DNA of 64,000 bases, from NCBI GenBank assembly GCA_934277945.1, contig CAKQWA010000011.1, positions 1-64,000 on the forward strand. Reading direction: 5' to 3'. The notes under the pieces are model-generated. The model was not told the origin of the DNA, searched no databases, and saw nothing but the letters and a program-made list of their open reading frames with translations. How positions within the stretch are numbered: the first letter of the stretch is position 1; each line of letters begins with the position of its first letter. The translations under genes were made by a program, and so were the position numbers. The DNA is from an uncultured Alphaproteobacteria bacterium (GTDB lineage Bacteria > Pseudomonadota > Alphaproteobacteria > CAAGCB01 > CAG-977). Shown here one piece after another: positions 28,720 through 35,688 of this stretch.

Positions 28720-28800
28720 CTAACCGATTATGGCAAACAAGATTTCAGCAATGCGAAAAGCAAACCGGCAAAGATGCACTTTAAGGTTGTTTAATCGCAT
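28720..28800 (-). CDS. Predicted 26-aa small protein with very strong ribosome binding site
   Basis: The minus-strand ATG at 28800 is preceded by AAAGGAGG with a 4-nt gap, the closest match to the anti-Shine-Dalgarno consensus I found in the window. The frame stops with TAG after 26 codons. The peptide starts MRLNNLKVHLCRFAF and ends FRIAEILFAIIG: basic first half and hydrophobic C-terminal half, like a membrane-active or leader peptide. A terminator follows 14 nt later, so the unit looks like a complete tiny gene. No clear promoter was found upstream. No family recognised. A predicted sRNA lies divergently about 90 nt away, an arrangement that recalls type I toxin loci without proving one. 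Confidence 0.5.
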   Translation of the reverse strand: MRLNNLKVHLCRFAFRIAEILFAIIG

Positions 28801-28853
28801 CACGCCTCCTTTGCGGAAACATTACCGCGTTGGAAGGCATCAACCGAAAACGT

Positions 28854-28882
28854 TTGACTTGCGTCAGACATTTTCATATCCT
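28854..28882 (+). promoter_or_regulatory. Promoter of a predicted small RNA
   Basis: TTGACT (28854-28859), 17 nt and TATCCT (28877-28882) have no credible ORF between them and the terminator at 28930-28960. Confidence 0.55.
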
Positions 28883-28888
28883 GAAATC

Positions 28889-28961
28889 ATCAGAAGAGAT
28901 TAGGACAGTTGATCCCTTCGTGATTAAAGAAAGTCCGGTGCTACGAACGCCGGACTTTTTC
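28889..28961 (+). ncRNA. Predicted small RNA of about 70 nt
   Basis: A promoter-like pair ends at 28882 and a strong intrinsic terminator ends at 28960, leaving a transcript of about 70 nt with no ORF that has a ribosome binding site. The 5' half is unstructured and contains GGACAGTTGATCCC; the 3' half is the terminator hairpin. It is not SRP RNA, 6S RNA, tmRNA or a tRNA by inspection. Its start and function are predictions. Confidence 0.45.
28930..28960 (+). terminator. Terminator of the predicted small RNA
   Basis: The arms AAAGTCCGG and CCGGACTTT (9 bp) end in T residues. No coding gene ends nearby on the plus strand; aspS already has its own terminator upstream. Confidence 0.8.
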
Positions 28962-29010
28962 TTTACACACAATTCTTTTTGTATTGACACGAAAGCGTCA
29001 TGGCGCAAAG

Positions 29011-29040
29011 CCCGTCTTGGTTGAAAGACGGGTTCTTTTT
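29011..29040 (+). terminator. Second terminator before the nitroreductase gene
   Basis: The arms CCCGTCTT and AAGACGGG are followed by TTCTTTTTTT. Nothing recognisable lies between it and the preceding terminator, so it may be a back-up stop or a leader attenuator. From 28801 to 29107 I see no other gene. Confidence 0.65.
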
Positions 29041-29045
29041 TTATC

Positions 29046-29074
29046 TTACCAAAGCCGCCGTTTTGAATTAGAAT
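29046..29074 (+). promoter_or_regulatory. Possible promoter of the nitroreductase gene
   Basis: TTACCA (29046-29051), 17 nt and TAGAAT (29069-29074) lie about 33 nt before the start codon. Confidence 0.45.
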
Positions 29075-29107
29075 GACAAAAAACGTTGCTTACGGATGAG
29101 GTATGTC

Positions 29108-29683
29108 ATGAAAAAGGAATTGCTTGCCGCCGCGCTGTGTCTGACTTTTTGCGCGCCCGCCGCCGCTCAAAACGCCGTGCTGGACAACATCGCCACCCGC
29201 GCGAGCGTGCGTCAGTTTAAATCCGAGCCGGTTGAAAAAGACAAAATCACGCAGATTTTAAAAGCCGCCATGTCCGCGCCGAGCGCGATGAACAAACAGC
29301 CGTGGCGTTTCATTGTCGTTGACGACGCCGCGCTGAAAAACGAACTGGCGCAAAGTCTGCCGAACGCGCGCATGGGGGCGAAAGCGCCCGTCGTCATTAT
29401 CGTATGCGCCGACATGGACAAGACGATTGCGGGCGACGGCAAGTCGTTTTGGATTCAGGACGTGTCCGCCGCGACGCAAAATCTGCTGTTAGCCGCACAT
29501 TCTCTCGGCTTGGGCGCCGTTTGGACGGGATTGTACCCGACGGCGCGCTCTCAAACCGCCGCCGCCATTTTGAAACTGCCCGAAAACATCGTGCCTTTCG
29601 CGCTGGTTCCGGTCGGATATCCCGCTACCGACGTCGCGCCGAAAGACAAATGGGACGAAACGAAAATTCAATACAACAGATGA
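29108..29683 (+). CDS. Exported nitroreductase-family FMN oxidoreductase
   Basis: The 191-aa protein has a nitroreductase fold after a Sec signal peptide (MKKELLAAALCLTFCAPAAAQ; cleavage near residue 21). Family phrases are TRASVRQFKSEPV, MSAPSAMNKQPWRFIVV, and near the C-terminus AHSLGLGAVWTGLYP. The family reduces nitro or quinone-like compounds with NAD(P)H via FMN. Most members are cytoplasmic, so a signal peptide is unusual: a periplasmic form would need a different electron donor or Tat-like cofactor loading, yet no twin-arginine motif is visible. The ATG at 29108 has GAGGT 7 nt upstream; an in-frame start 4 codons earlier is less likely. Confidence 0.85.
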   Translation: MKKELLAAALCLTFCAPAAAQNAVLDNIATRASVRQFKSEPVEKDKITQILKAAMSAPSAMNKQPWRFIVVDDAALKNELAQSLPNARMGAKAPVVIIVCADMDKTIAGDGKSFWIQDVSAATQNLLLAAHSLGLGAVWTGLYPTARSQTAAAILKLPENIVPFALVPVGYPATDVAPKDKWDETKIQYNR

Positions 29684-29686
29684 CGA

Positions 29687-29712
29687 AAAAGCCCCGTTTT
29701 CGCGGGGCTTTT
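29687..29712 (+). terminator. Terminator of the nitroreductase gene
   Basis: The arms AAAAGCCCCG and CGGGGCTTTT lie directly after the stop codon, with a short T tail. Confidence 0.75.
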
Positions 29713-29799
29713 CATTCATTTTCAACTTTATCTTCTTGCTTTTTACAAAAAAGTTTATAACCATTAACACATCAAACAATTTTATGAGAGATTCTTACA

Positions 29800-31104
29800 A
29801 TGTCTTTTGAAAAAAAAGTTTTATTTTTAACCGTTGGAAGCCATGATGTTGATCTATACAAAAATTCTATTCGCGAAAGTAAGGCGCATCTTGTTATTCT
29901 GTTTTCGTCTCAAAGTTCATCAACAACAGCAGAAAATATTAAAAAACACTACGAAAATGAACAGATACAAATTGAACGCTATTCTTTGTCTGATGAAAAT
30001 GACGCATGGGATGTCGATAAATGCTATAATTTTTATGATAGCGTTTTCCAGCAAATCGTTGAAAAAGGTTTTGAGTACAAAAATTTCTCGATTGATTTCA
30101 CATACGGAACAAAAGCAATGGCTGCGGCATTGTATGCCATCGGTATGAGATATCGCATTTCCGTTTTTCTGTACAGTGTGAAAAAATCCGAAGAGGATAA
30201 TACTCAAATTCTTAAAACTTTCGACGCTTCTTATGCACGCGGACTGGCGTTGCTGGATCAGTGCAAACACCTGTTCAAAGCGGGGCAATTCGCCGCCGCA
30301 ACAAACATTTTAAACGAAAATGCATTTCCCGCCAAATTGGAAAGTTTAAAAAACGGCATCATTCAATTGGCAAATTTTTACACCGCTTGGGACAGACTGG
30401 ATTATAAGACGGCAAAAGAGTGTTTGACCGGTATGTCAGATTGTTCAAAACTGCAACAAGGATTTGATGAATTTTGCGTTCCGGAAAACGTTAAACAGTG
30501 GGTCAGAGATTTGGCGAACCGTGAAATAAAGAAAACGCCAAGACCTCCCAAAAACGAATATCCCGAACTTCTTTCGCTTGAAGAATACAAGGAAAACTCG
30601 GAAACCGTTTTACGCCTTGTTATTGATTTGCACGCAAATGCTTTACGACGGCTGAAAGCAAATCAATTGGAAGATGCCGCCGTGCGCGCGTACCGCATAT
30701 ACGAGATGCTCGGTCAATCCTTTTTATATCGTGAAGGATATGATACCGCCTGCATTCCGGACAATGATGAAAAAGTGAAATCTTTCATAGATAAACATAA
30801 CAAAAAACACGCACCGATAGTTGCTCTCTGCGGAAATCGTTATTATCAATTCGACCGCGAAAAAACAGCGCATTTCTTGAAACATTTGGGACAGGCGGGA
30901 GATGGTCAAGAATTACTTGAAAAAGCGCAGAATATTGCAAAGTTGAGAAATAACGGCATTTTAATTCACGGCTTCAGAACTCTGGTCAAAGATCAGGACG
31001 ATTTGAAGAATCAACTGGATAATTTAGCAAATCTTTTGGAAAAATTCAAAAAATCCATTGAAAACGCGGACGCCGCAAATTTTATAAACGAATTCATACG
31101 ATAA
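29800..31104 (+). CDS. Orphan CARF-HEPN protein (Csm6/Csx1-like predicted RNase)
   Basis: The 434-aa protein has an N-terminal CARF-like Rossmann domain: the first strand VLFLTVGSHD (7-16), and near residue 99 the hallmark DFTYGTKAMAAAL with D99, T101 and G103-T104-K105. The middle is helical. The C-terminal HEPN segment carries R383-N-N-G-I-L-I-H390, an Rx6H catalytic motif. This order is that of Csm6/Csx1-type ancillary RNases that bind cyclic oligoadenylate in type III CRISPR immunity. Yet no Cas10, cas gene or array occurs in the window. The gene is visibly AT-richer than its neighbours (one hand-counted line, 29881-29940, is 21 GC of 60; a nitroreductase line, 29281-29340, is 33 of 60), which suggests transfer. 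The ribosome binding site is weak (GAGAG). Ligand and RNase activity are inferred. Confidence 0.8.
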   Translation: MSFEKKVLFLTVGSHDVDLYKNSIRESKAHLVILFSSQSSSTTAENIKKHYENEQIQIERYSLSDENDAWDVDKCYNFYDSVFQQIVEKGFEYKNFSIDFTYGTKAMAAALYAIGMRYRISVFLYSVKKSEEDNTQILKTFDASYARGLALLDQCKHLFKAGQFAAATNILNENAFPAKLESLKNGIIQLANFYTAWDRLDYKTAKECLTGMSDCSKLQQGFDEFCVPENVKQWVRDLANREIKKTPRPPKNEYPELLSLEEYKENSETVLRLVIDLHANALRRLKANQLEDAAVRAYRIYEMLGQSFLYREGYDTACIPDNDEKVKSFIDKHNKKHAPIVALCGNRYYQFDREKTAHFLKHLGQAGDGQELLEKAQNIAKLRNNGILIHGFRTLVKDQDDLKNQLDNLANLLEKFKKSIENADAANFINEFIR

Positions 31105-31113
31105 AAAATGAGT

Positions 31114-31133
31114 AGCCCCGTTTGCGCGGGGCT
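31114..31133 (+). terminator. Hairpin after the CARF-HEPN gene
   Basis: The arms AGCCCCG and CGGGGCT begin 10 nt after the stop; the T tail is poor (CTTCATT). It lies between convergent genes. Confidence 0.5.
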
Positions 31134-31155
31134 CTTCATTACGCAAGGCTTTTCA

Positions 31156-31917
31156 TTAGGCGGATTTTTTCGCCGCCTCTTTTTTCTCGAAATGCGCGAC
31201 CGCGTTCAGCAGTTGGGAAAATTTGTAAATGACGTAATCGGGCTTTGTGTTCGGAAAATGGTGTTCGCCCTGATTGGACAGGAAAAACACCGCCTTCATG
31301 CCCGCCTTTTGCGCGCCGAACACGTCGCGGTACATATCGTTGCCGACGTAAATCGCTTCCGACGGCTTGATTTTCAGCGCATCAAGTGCTTTTTGGAAAA
31401 AGCGTTCGTCCGGCTTGCGATAACCGTAATCGCTTGAAATCAGCACGGGATTGAAATACCCCGTCAAGCCGACGGCGTTCAATTCACCTCTGCCCCACAC
31501 GCTTTGTCCGTCGGAAACCGCCGCCATCATATACTTGCCTTTCAGCGCGTCCAGCGTCGTTTTCACGTCGTCGTACAGGCGCAACTGATACAAGGTCGCC
31601 GCGCGAAACACCTGCGCCGTTATTTCCGGCAGCAAATCGTATTTTTCTTTCGGCAAAGATTTCGTGTACGCGGTTTCGTACTTTTCGATAATGCGCTTGA
31701 ACAACGCTTTCGCGTCAAATTCGGGATGCGCCTCCGCGCTTGTTTCGCGCTGGGTTTGATTGATGTCGAAGTATTGACGCTTTAATTCCGCCGGCACGAT
31801 TTCCACGCCCTGACACGTCAGGAAATTGGAAACGACGCGGTACGCGTCGTCCGAATCTTCGCGCGTCAAAATGTCCGTCAGCGTGCCGTTGATGTCAAAA
31901 AGGATGGCGCGTATCAT
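31156..31917 (-). CDS. HAD-superfamily hydrolase
   Basis: The 253-aa protein has the HAD nucleophile motif as FDINGTLTD (Asp8); the second Asp of DxDGT is Asn here, a substitution seen in some HAD subfamilies. Motif II is in AAVSDGQS, motif III Lys in the GYRKPDERFF segment, and motif IV is YVGNDMYRDVFGAQKAGM. A helical cap lies between motifs I and II. It is probably a small-molecule phosphatase; the substrate is unknown. The start lies 2 nt after the stop of the upstream kinase-like gene, so the pair is an operon. Confidence 0.87.
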   Translation of the reverse strand: MIRAILFDINGTLTDILTREDSDDAYRVVSNFLTCQGVEIVPAELKRQYFDINQTQRETSAEAHPEFDAKALFKRIIEKYETAYTKSLPKEKYDLLPEITAQVFRAATLYQLRLYDDVKTTLDALKGKYMMAAVSDGQSVWGRGELNAVGLTGYFNPVLISSDYGYRKPDERFFQKALDALKIKPSEAIYVGNDMYRDVFGAQKAGMKAVFFLSNQGEHHFPNTKPDYVIYKFSQLLNAVAHFEKKEAAKKSA

Positions 31918-31918
31918 T

Positions 31919-32929
31919 TTATTCTTCCGATTCTTTCAAGCAGCTTTTGGCTTCGTAAATCAACCGGCGGCGGTAATCCGGTTCCAGATAATCGTTGCGG
32001 GAAATGCGCAACAGCGTCGTGCCCATGTAGTACGGGATGCGCTTTGTAATGGACGCGAACGTCGCTTCCCTGTCGGGAAAGCGGGTCGAATACTCCCACA
32101 AAAAATGTCCGATAAAAGGTTCGGCGGCGTATTTGTCGCCCGTGCCGAGCAGAAACGAATGCATTAATTCGCCCGCCATGCGTCCCATGTCGAAGATGCG
32201 GTCGGCGGGCATGACGCGTTCAAAATCGAACGTGCAGACGTTTTCATCGTCGCCGAACATGAAGTTCGCAGTCGTCGCGTCGCCGTGCACCATCACCCGA
32301 TTGTCTTCCCACATTTCAGAACGTTCGCGCCAGATGTTGCGCAATTCCTCGAATTCTTCGGCGTCGCCTTCGTCGAACATCGCGGAAGCCTGTTCGATCA
32401 CGCGCCCCATGTAATTGTAGCCGAACGTGAAATCGACGGGTTCGTCAAAAGCCGTGCAGTTGTGGAAAGCCGCGAAAAAGTGTCCCAAAGCCGCCAGTTT
32501 GTCGAACAAAAGCGCGTCGTCGCCCTCCTCAATCGTGCGGTCGATAATGGAGGACAGCAGTTCGCCCTCGCAACATTCGACGACCAGCAGTTCGTTCAAA
32601 TCGTCGTTTTTGCCGAGCGGTTTGGCGACGTAGTACGGCGATTTGTCAAACCCGTAAGAGCGCATCATCGCCAGATTGTCGTATTCGCGGTTCATGCGGC
32701 GGGCGGCGCTTTCGCGCACGGGTTCTTTGTCGCACAAAAAGTATTTGCCGATCATTTTCGTGCCGGAATGGATTTCCTCGTACAAATAAACGGCGTTCGA
32801 CCCGTTCAGGTTGTACACGTTGTAAGCGGGTGCGTCGTCCCAATCGCTCAACTGCGGCTGGATTTCGTTTTTCAGATACTCGTACAGCGGATCGTCCTGC
32901 GCCAAAAGACCTTCGTAAACTCTTGCCAT
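31919..32929 (-). CDS. APH-family phosphotransferase-like protein
   Basis: The 336-aa protein has the aminoglycoside-phosphotransferase/choline-kinase fold signature: VMVHGDATTANFMFG (HGDxxxxN) and then CTFDFERV where the metal-binding Asp is expected. An N-lobe Lys is visible in TKMIGKYF. These small-molecule kinases act on sugars, choline or similar alcohols; antibiotic resistance should not be inferred. GGGGGA lies 6 nt before the ATG. It is co-transcribed with the HAD gene, which suggests a kinase/phosphatase pair on a related substrate (inference). Confidence 0.8.
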   Translation of the reverse strand: MARVYEGLLAQDDPLYEYLKNEIQPQLSDWDDAPAYNVYNLNGSNAVYLYEEIHSGTKMIGKYFLCDKEPVRESAARRMNREYDNLAMMRSYGFDKSPYYVAKPLGKNDDLNELLVVECCEGELLSSIIDRTIEEGDDALLFDKLAALGHFFAAFHNCTAFDEPVDFTFGYNYMGRVIEQASAMFDEGDAEEFEELRNIWRERSEMWEDNRVMVHGDATTANFMFGDDENVCTFDFERVMPADRIFDMGRMAGELMHSFLLGTGDKYAAEPFIGHFLWEYSTRFPDREATFASITKRIPYYMGTTLLRISRNDYLEPDYRRRLIYEAKSCLKESEE

Positions 32930-33019
32930 CGCTTGTCCCCCTTTAAAGAAAGCCCGTGTCGGTTATGATACGTTGCCTGACAAAATTATCAATGAAAAAA
33001 GCACGCGGAAACGCCGTTT

Positions 33020-34051
33020 TCACGCTTTTTTGTGCGAACCGCAGCCCGTGCCGGTTTTGCGTCCGATGCTTTCAATCGTCTTTTCAATGTTTTTGCGCGC
33101 GATTGCCGCCACGTCGTTCACGCCCGCCTTGTTCGGATACAGCGCGTAAGCGGCGCGATGCCCTCCCTGCGCGACGTTCAGCATGACGACGTTCGCCCCG
33201 CTTTGCAACGCTTTGACGCGTCCGTTCGGCGACAGCGTTTCCATTGCCGTCGTCGCGGGAATGTTGATATCCGGCAGTAAAATCCGCGTCAACGCCATGG
33301 TGCGCAGGGACAACTCGAATCCCGTCGCTTTGCAGTCTTTCAGCGGCGTGTCGGGATGCGGAATGAAAGGACCGATGCCCGCCATGTCCACGCCGATGCG
33401 CTTTAAAAACAAGATGTCGCGCGCGACGCTTTCCACGCTTTGATCCGGCAAGCCGACCAGACAGCCGGAGCCGACTTCGTAGCCGAGCGTTTTCAAATCG
33501 TCCAAGCATTGCTTGCGCCGCTCCCAGCTCATCTGCGGGTCGAGCGCGGCGTACAAAGCCTTGTCCGTAGTTTCAATGCGCAGTAAATATCTGTCCGCGC
33601 CCGCCTGTTTGTACGCACGGTACTCCTCGAAACTCTTTTCGCCGACGCTTAACGTTATGGCGACGTCCAAAGCCTTGATGCGCCGCAGAACGCCGCACAA
33701 ATCGTCGACAGACAGCGTGCCGCTTTCGCCCGACTGCATGACGACCGTGCCGTATCCCAACGCTTTGGCGTTGCGCGCGGACTCGACGATTTCATCGGGC
33801 GACAAGCAAAAGCGTTCGACGTTCGGATTGCCGCGCCGGATGCCGCAATACAGGCAGTTGTTTTGGCAGATGTTTGAAAATTCTATCAATCCGCGCAGAT
33901 GAATGTCATCGCCGACGTTGCGCTTTCTGACCGCGTCCGCCGCGCGAAAAACCGCTTCGCCGTCGCCGCACGTCAACAGAAAAACCAGTTCGTCTTCGGT
34001 CAAATCGGCGGTTTTCAAGCCTTTTTCAAGCAAAGATTCCGTTTGGGTCAT
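33020..34051 (-). CDS. hydE: [FeFe]-hydrogenase maturase HydE (radical SAM)
   Basis: The 343-aa radical SAM enzyme has the cluster motif C62-x3-C66-x2-C69 in SNICQNNCLYCGIRRGN. HydE-specific phrases are VMQSGESGT, LLRIETTDKALYAALDP, GSGCLVGLPDQ, GIGPFIPHPDTPL and TTAMETLSPNGR. HydE works with HydG and HydF to build the diiron subcluster of the H-cluster that HydA (13.4-15.2 kb) needs. HydF and HydG are not in the window, so the maturation genes are split in this genome. The stop region overlaps an imperfect hairpin followed by T residues (about 32995-33031). It lies 26 nt after the flavoprotein gene on the same strand. Confidence 0.94.
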   Translation of the reverse strand: MTQTESLLEKGLKTADLTEDELVFLLTCGDGEAVFRAADAVRKRNVGDDIHLRGLIEFSNICQNNCLYCGIRRGNPNVERFCLSPDEIVESARNAKALGYGTVVMQSGESGTLSVDDLCGVLRRIKALDVAITLSVGEKSFEEYRAYKQAGADRYLLRIETTDKALYAALDPQMSWERRKQCLDDLKTLGYEVGSGCLVGLPDQSVESVARDILFLKRIGVDMAGIGPFIPHPDTPLKDCKATGFELSLRTMALTRILLPDINIPATTAMETLSPNGRVKALQSGANVVMLNVAQGGHRAAYALYPNKAGVNDVAAIARKNIEKTIESIGRKTGTGCGSHKKA

Positions 34052-34077
34052 TCAAGTTTTTCCTTTCAAAACGCGAA

Positions 34078-35265
34078 TTATTTTTGCGCGGCAGCCAAGC
34101 CCGCCGCCCGTCCGGACGCGAACGCCCAATGCAGATTGTATCCGCCGAGCATTCCCGTCACATCGACGCATTCGCCCGCGAAATACAGTCCGCTTATCGC
34201 GCGGCACTCCATTGTTTGCGACGACAAAGCCGACGTGTCGACGCCGCCTTTCGTCACTTCCGCCTTGTCGTATCCCGCCTGCGCGCGCGGCGTAAAAGCG
34301 TATTGCTTGATCATGGCGTCAACGGCGCGGAAAACTTTGTCGGACAAATCTCCGACGGGCAAAGAAACCGCCGCGTTTCGCGCAAAAGCCTCCGCCAACC
34401 GCTTGGGCAGAATGTCGGTCAATACGCTTGCCGGCAGACGCTTGGGATGCGCCGAGCGGGATTGCTTTAAAAAATCGAACACGTCGACGGACGGCGCGAA
34501 ATCAATCCGCACAGCGTCTTGCGGCGCGCGGAAAAGCGACGCTTGAAGCACGGCGGGACCGCTGATTCCCGTATGCGTGAACAACAGCGCGCCCGACAGT
34601 TTCTTTTTGGCGAAAGACAGGGAAACATCGCACGAAACGCCCGACAATCCGCCGAAAAACGCGGCGTCTTTTTCATTAAAAAGCATCGGCGTCAGCGCGG
34701 GGGAAAGCGGCGCGACGGTCAATCCGAATTTTTGCGCCGCGCGAAAGGCGAAATCCGACGCGCCCGTCGAAGACACGGACAGCCCGCCCGTCGCAATCAG
34801 CAAACGCGCCGCCGTCAGCGTTTCGCCCTGCGTTGTCAGGGAAAATCCGCCGCAGGAAACGGCGATATCCGACACTTTGCGCCCGAACAGAAATTTCGCG
34901 CCCGCGCCGGAGGCAAGGGACAACAGCAAATCGCGCACGGCTTTCGCGCTTGACGCAAAGTATTTGCCGTCCCGCTCCAACGTGTAGGAAAGAGCGTTGC
35001 GGCGGCAGAAATCCAGCACGTCGGCGACGGGCAGACGGGCAAGCGCGGATTTGCAGAAATGAGGATTTTGCGACACATACTTGTCGGCGGACACGTTGGC
35101 GTTCGTGAAATTGCACCGCCCGCCGCCCGTGATTAAAAGTTTGCGGGCGGGTTCGGCTTGCGAATCGATCAGCGCGACGGATTTACCCGCGCGCAAAGCG
35201 GACAAAGCGGCGATCAACCCCGCGGCGCCCGCGCCGACAATCACAAAATCATAATCGAATTTCAT
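34078..35265 (-). CDS. BaiN/HI0933-family NAD(P)/FAD-dependent oxidoreductase
   Basis: The 395-aa flavoprotein has the FAD motif VIVGAGAAGLIAAL at the N-terminus, the family signature KLLITGGGRCNFTNAN, and the C-terminal FAGECVDVTGMLGGYNLHWAFASGRAAG. The family (HI0933/YhiN/BaiN) is common but poorly characterised; a role in bile acid reduction was claimed for BaiN and is not assumed here. The ATG at 35265 (AAGGG 10 nt upstream) starts the FAD fold; upstream in-frame codons look untranslated. It probably shares a transcript with hydE. Confidence 0.88.
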   Translation of the reverse strand: MKFDYDFVIVGAGAAGLIAALSALRAGKSVALIDSQAEPARKLLITGGGRCNFTNANVSADKYVSQNPHFCKSALARLPVADVLDFCRRNALSYTLERDGKYFASSAKAVRDLLLSLASGAGAKFLFGRKVSDIAVSCGGFSLTTQGETLTAARLLIATGGLSVSSTGASDFAFRAAQKFGLTVAPLSPALTPMLFNEKDAAFFGGLSGVSCDVSLSFAKKKLSGALLFTHTGISGPAVLQASLFRAPQDAVRIDFAPSVDVFDFLKQSRSAHPKRLPASVLTDILPKRLAEAFARNAAVSLPVGDLSDKVFRAVDAMIKQYAFTPRAQAGYDKAEVTKGGVDTSALSSQTMECRAISGLYFAGECVDVTGMLGGYNLHWAFASGRAAGLAAAQK

Positions 35266-35337
35266 CGTATTTTCGCCCTTTACGCAAAGGGTTATAGCGC
35301 ACTTGCGAAATTTTGAACAGAAAAAAATGAAAAAGGC

Positions 35338-35366
35338 TTGACGAAACGTTTTCAAACGGTTATAAG
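35338..35366 (+). promoter_or_regulatory. Promoter of tRNA-Val
   Basis: TTGACG (35338-35343), 17 nt and TATAAG (35361-35366) lie 18 nt before the tRNA. Confidence 0.75.
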
Positions 35367-35384
35367 TCCGATTGACTTCTCATC

Positions 35385-35459
35385 GGGCACTTAGCTCAGC
35401 GGTAGAGCATCACCTTCACACGGTGGGGGTCACAGGTTCGATCCCTGTAGTGCCCACCA
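35385..35459 (+). tRNA. tRNA-Val (CAC)
   Basis: The acceptor arms GGGCACT/AGTGCCC pair, the anticodon loop TTCACAC carries CAC, the T arm has AGGTTCGATCCCT, and CCA is encoded. The length is 75 nt. Confidence 0.94.
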
Positions 35460-35466
35460 TAAAAAT

Positions 35467-35495
35467 GGCGGAAACGTTAGGTTTCCGCCCTTTTT
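35467..35495 (+). terminator. Terminator after tRNA-Val
   Basis: The arms GGCGGAAAC and GTTTCCGCC (9 bp) are followed by CTTTTT. Confidence 0.85.
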
Positions 35496-35517
35496 ATTTT
35501 CAATCCGTCAAACATAA

Positions 35518-35545
35518 AAAATCCGTCCAATATTGGACGGATTTT
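35518..35545 (-). terminator. Perfect 28-bp palindrome, probable terminator of the MFS transcript
   Basis: The 14-bp arms read AAAATCCGTCCAAT and its exact complement, with six T residues following on the minus strand. It ends the minus-strand unit whose last gene stops at 35689. I see no gene between 35546 and 35688, only G/C-rich sequence with short stops in every frame checked. Confidence 0.65.
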
Positions 35546-35688
35546 CTGGTTTTTATCAATGAGCCTTAACGCGCGGCGTTCAACCGGACGACGCAAGTTT
35601 TAGGCGGAATTGCGAATCCCGTAGCACCCGCCCCCTTAACGAATCAAGCCGACAGGCGCGGCTTATCGCCGTCGGCAAACGGCAAGGG

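Noticed and set aside
28981..29010. TTGACA at 28985-28990 as a promoter
   Set aside because: No -10-like sequence lies 16-18 nt downstream, and the next element is a terminator hairpin starting at 29011.
31919..32929. Aminoglycoside resistance gene
   Set aside because: The HGDxxxxN motif is shared by many non-resistance kinases, and the protein has no feature specific to known aminoglycoside enzymes.
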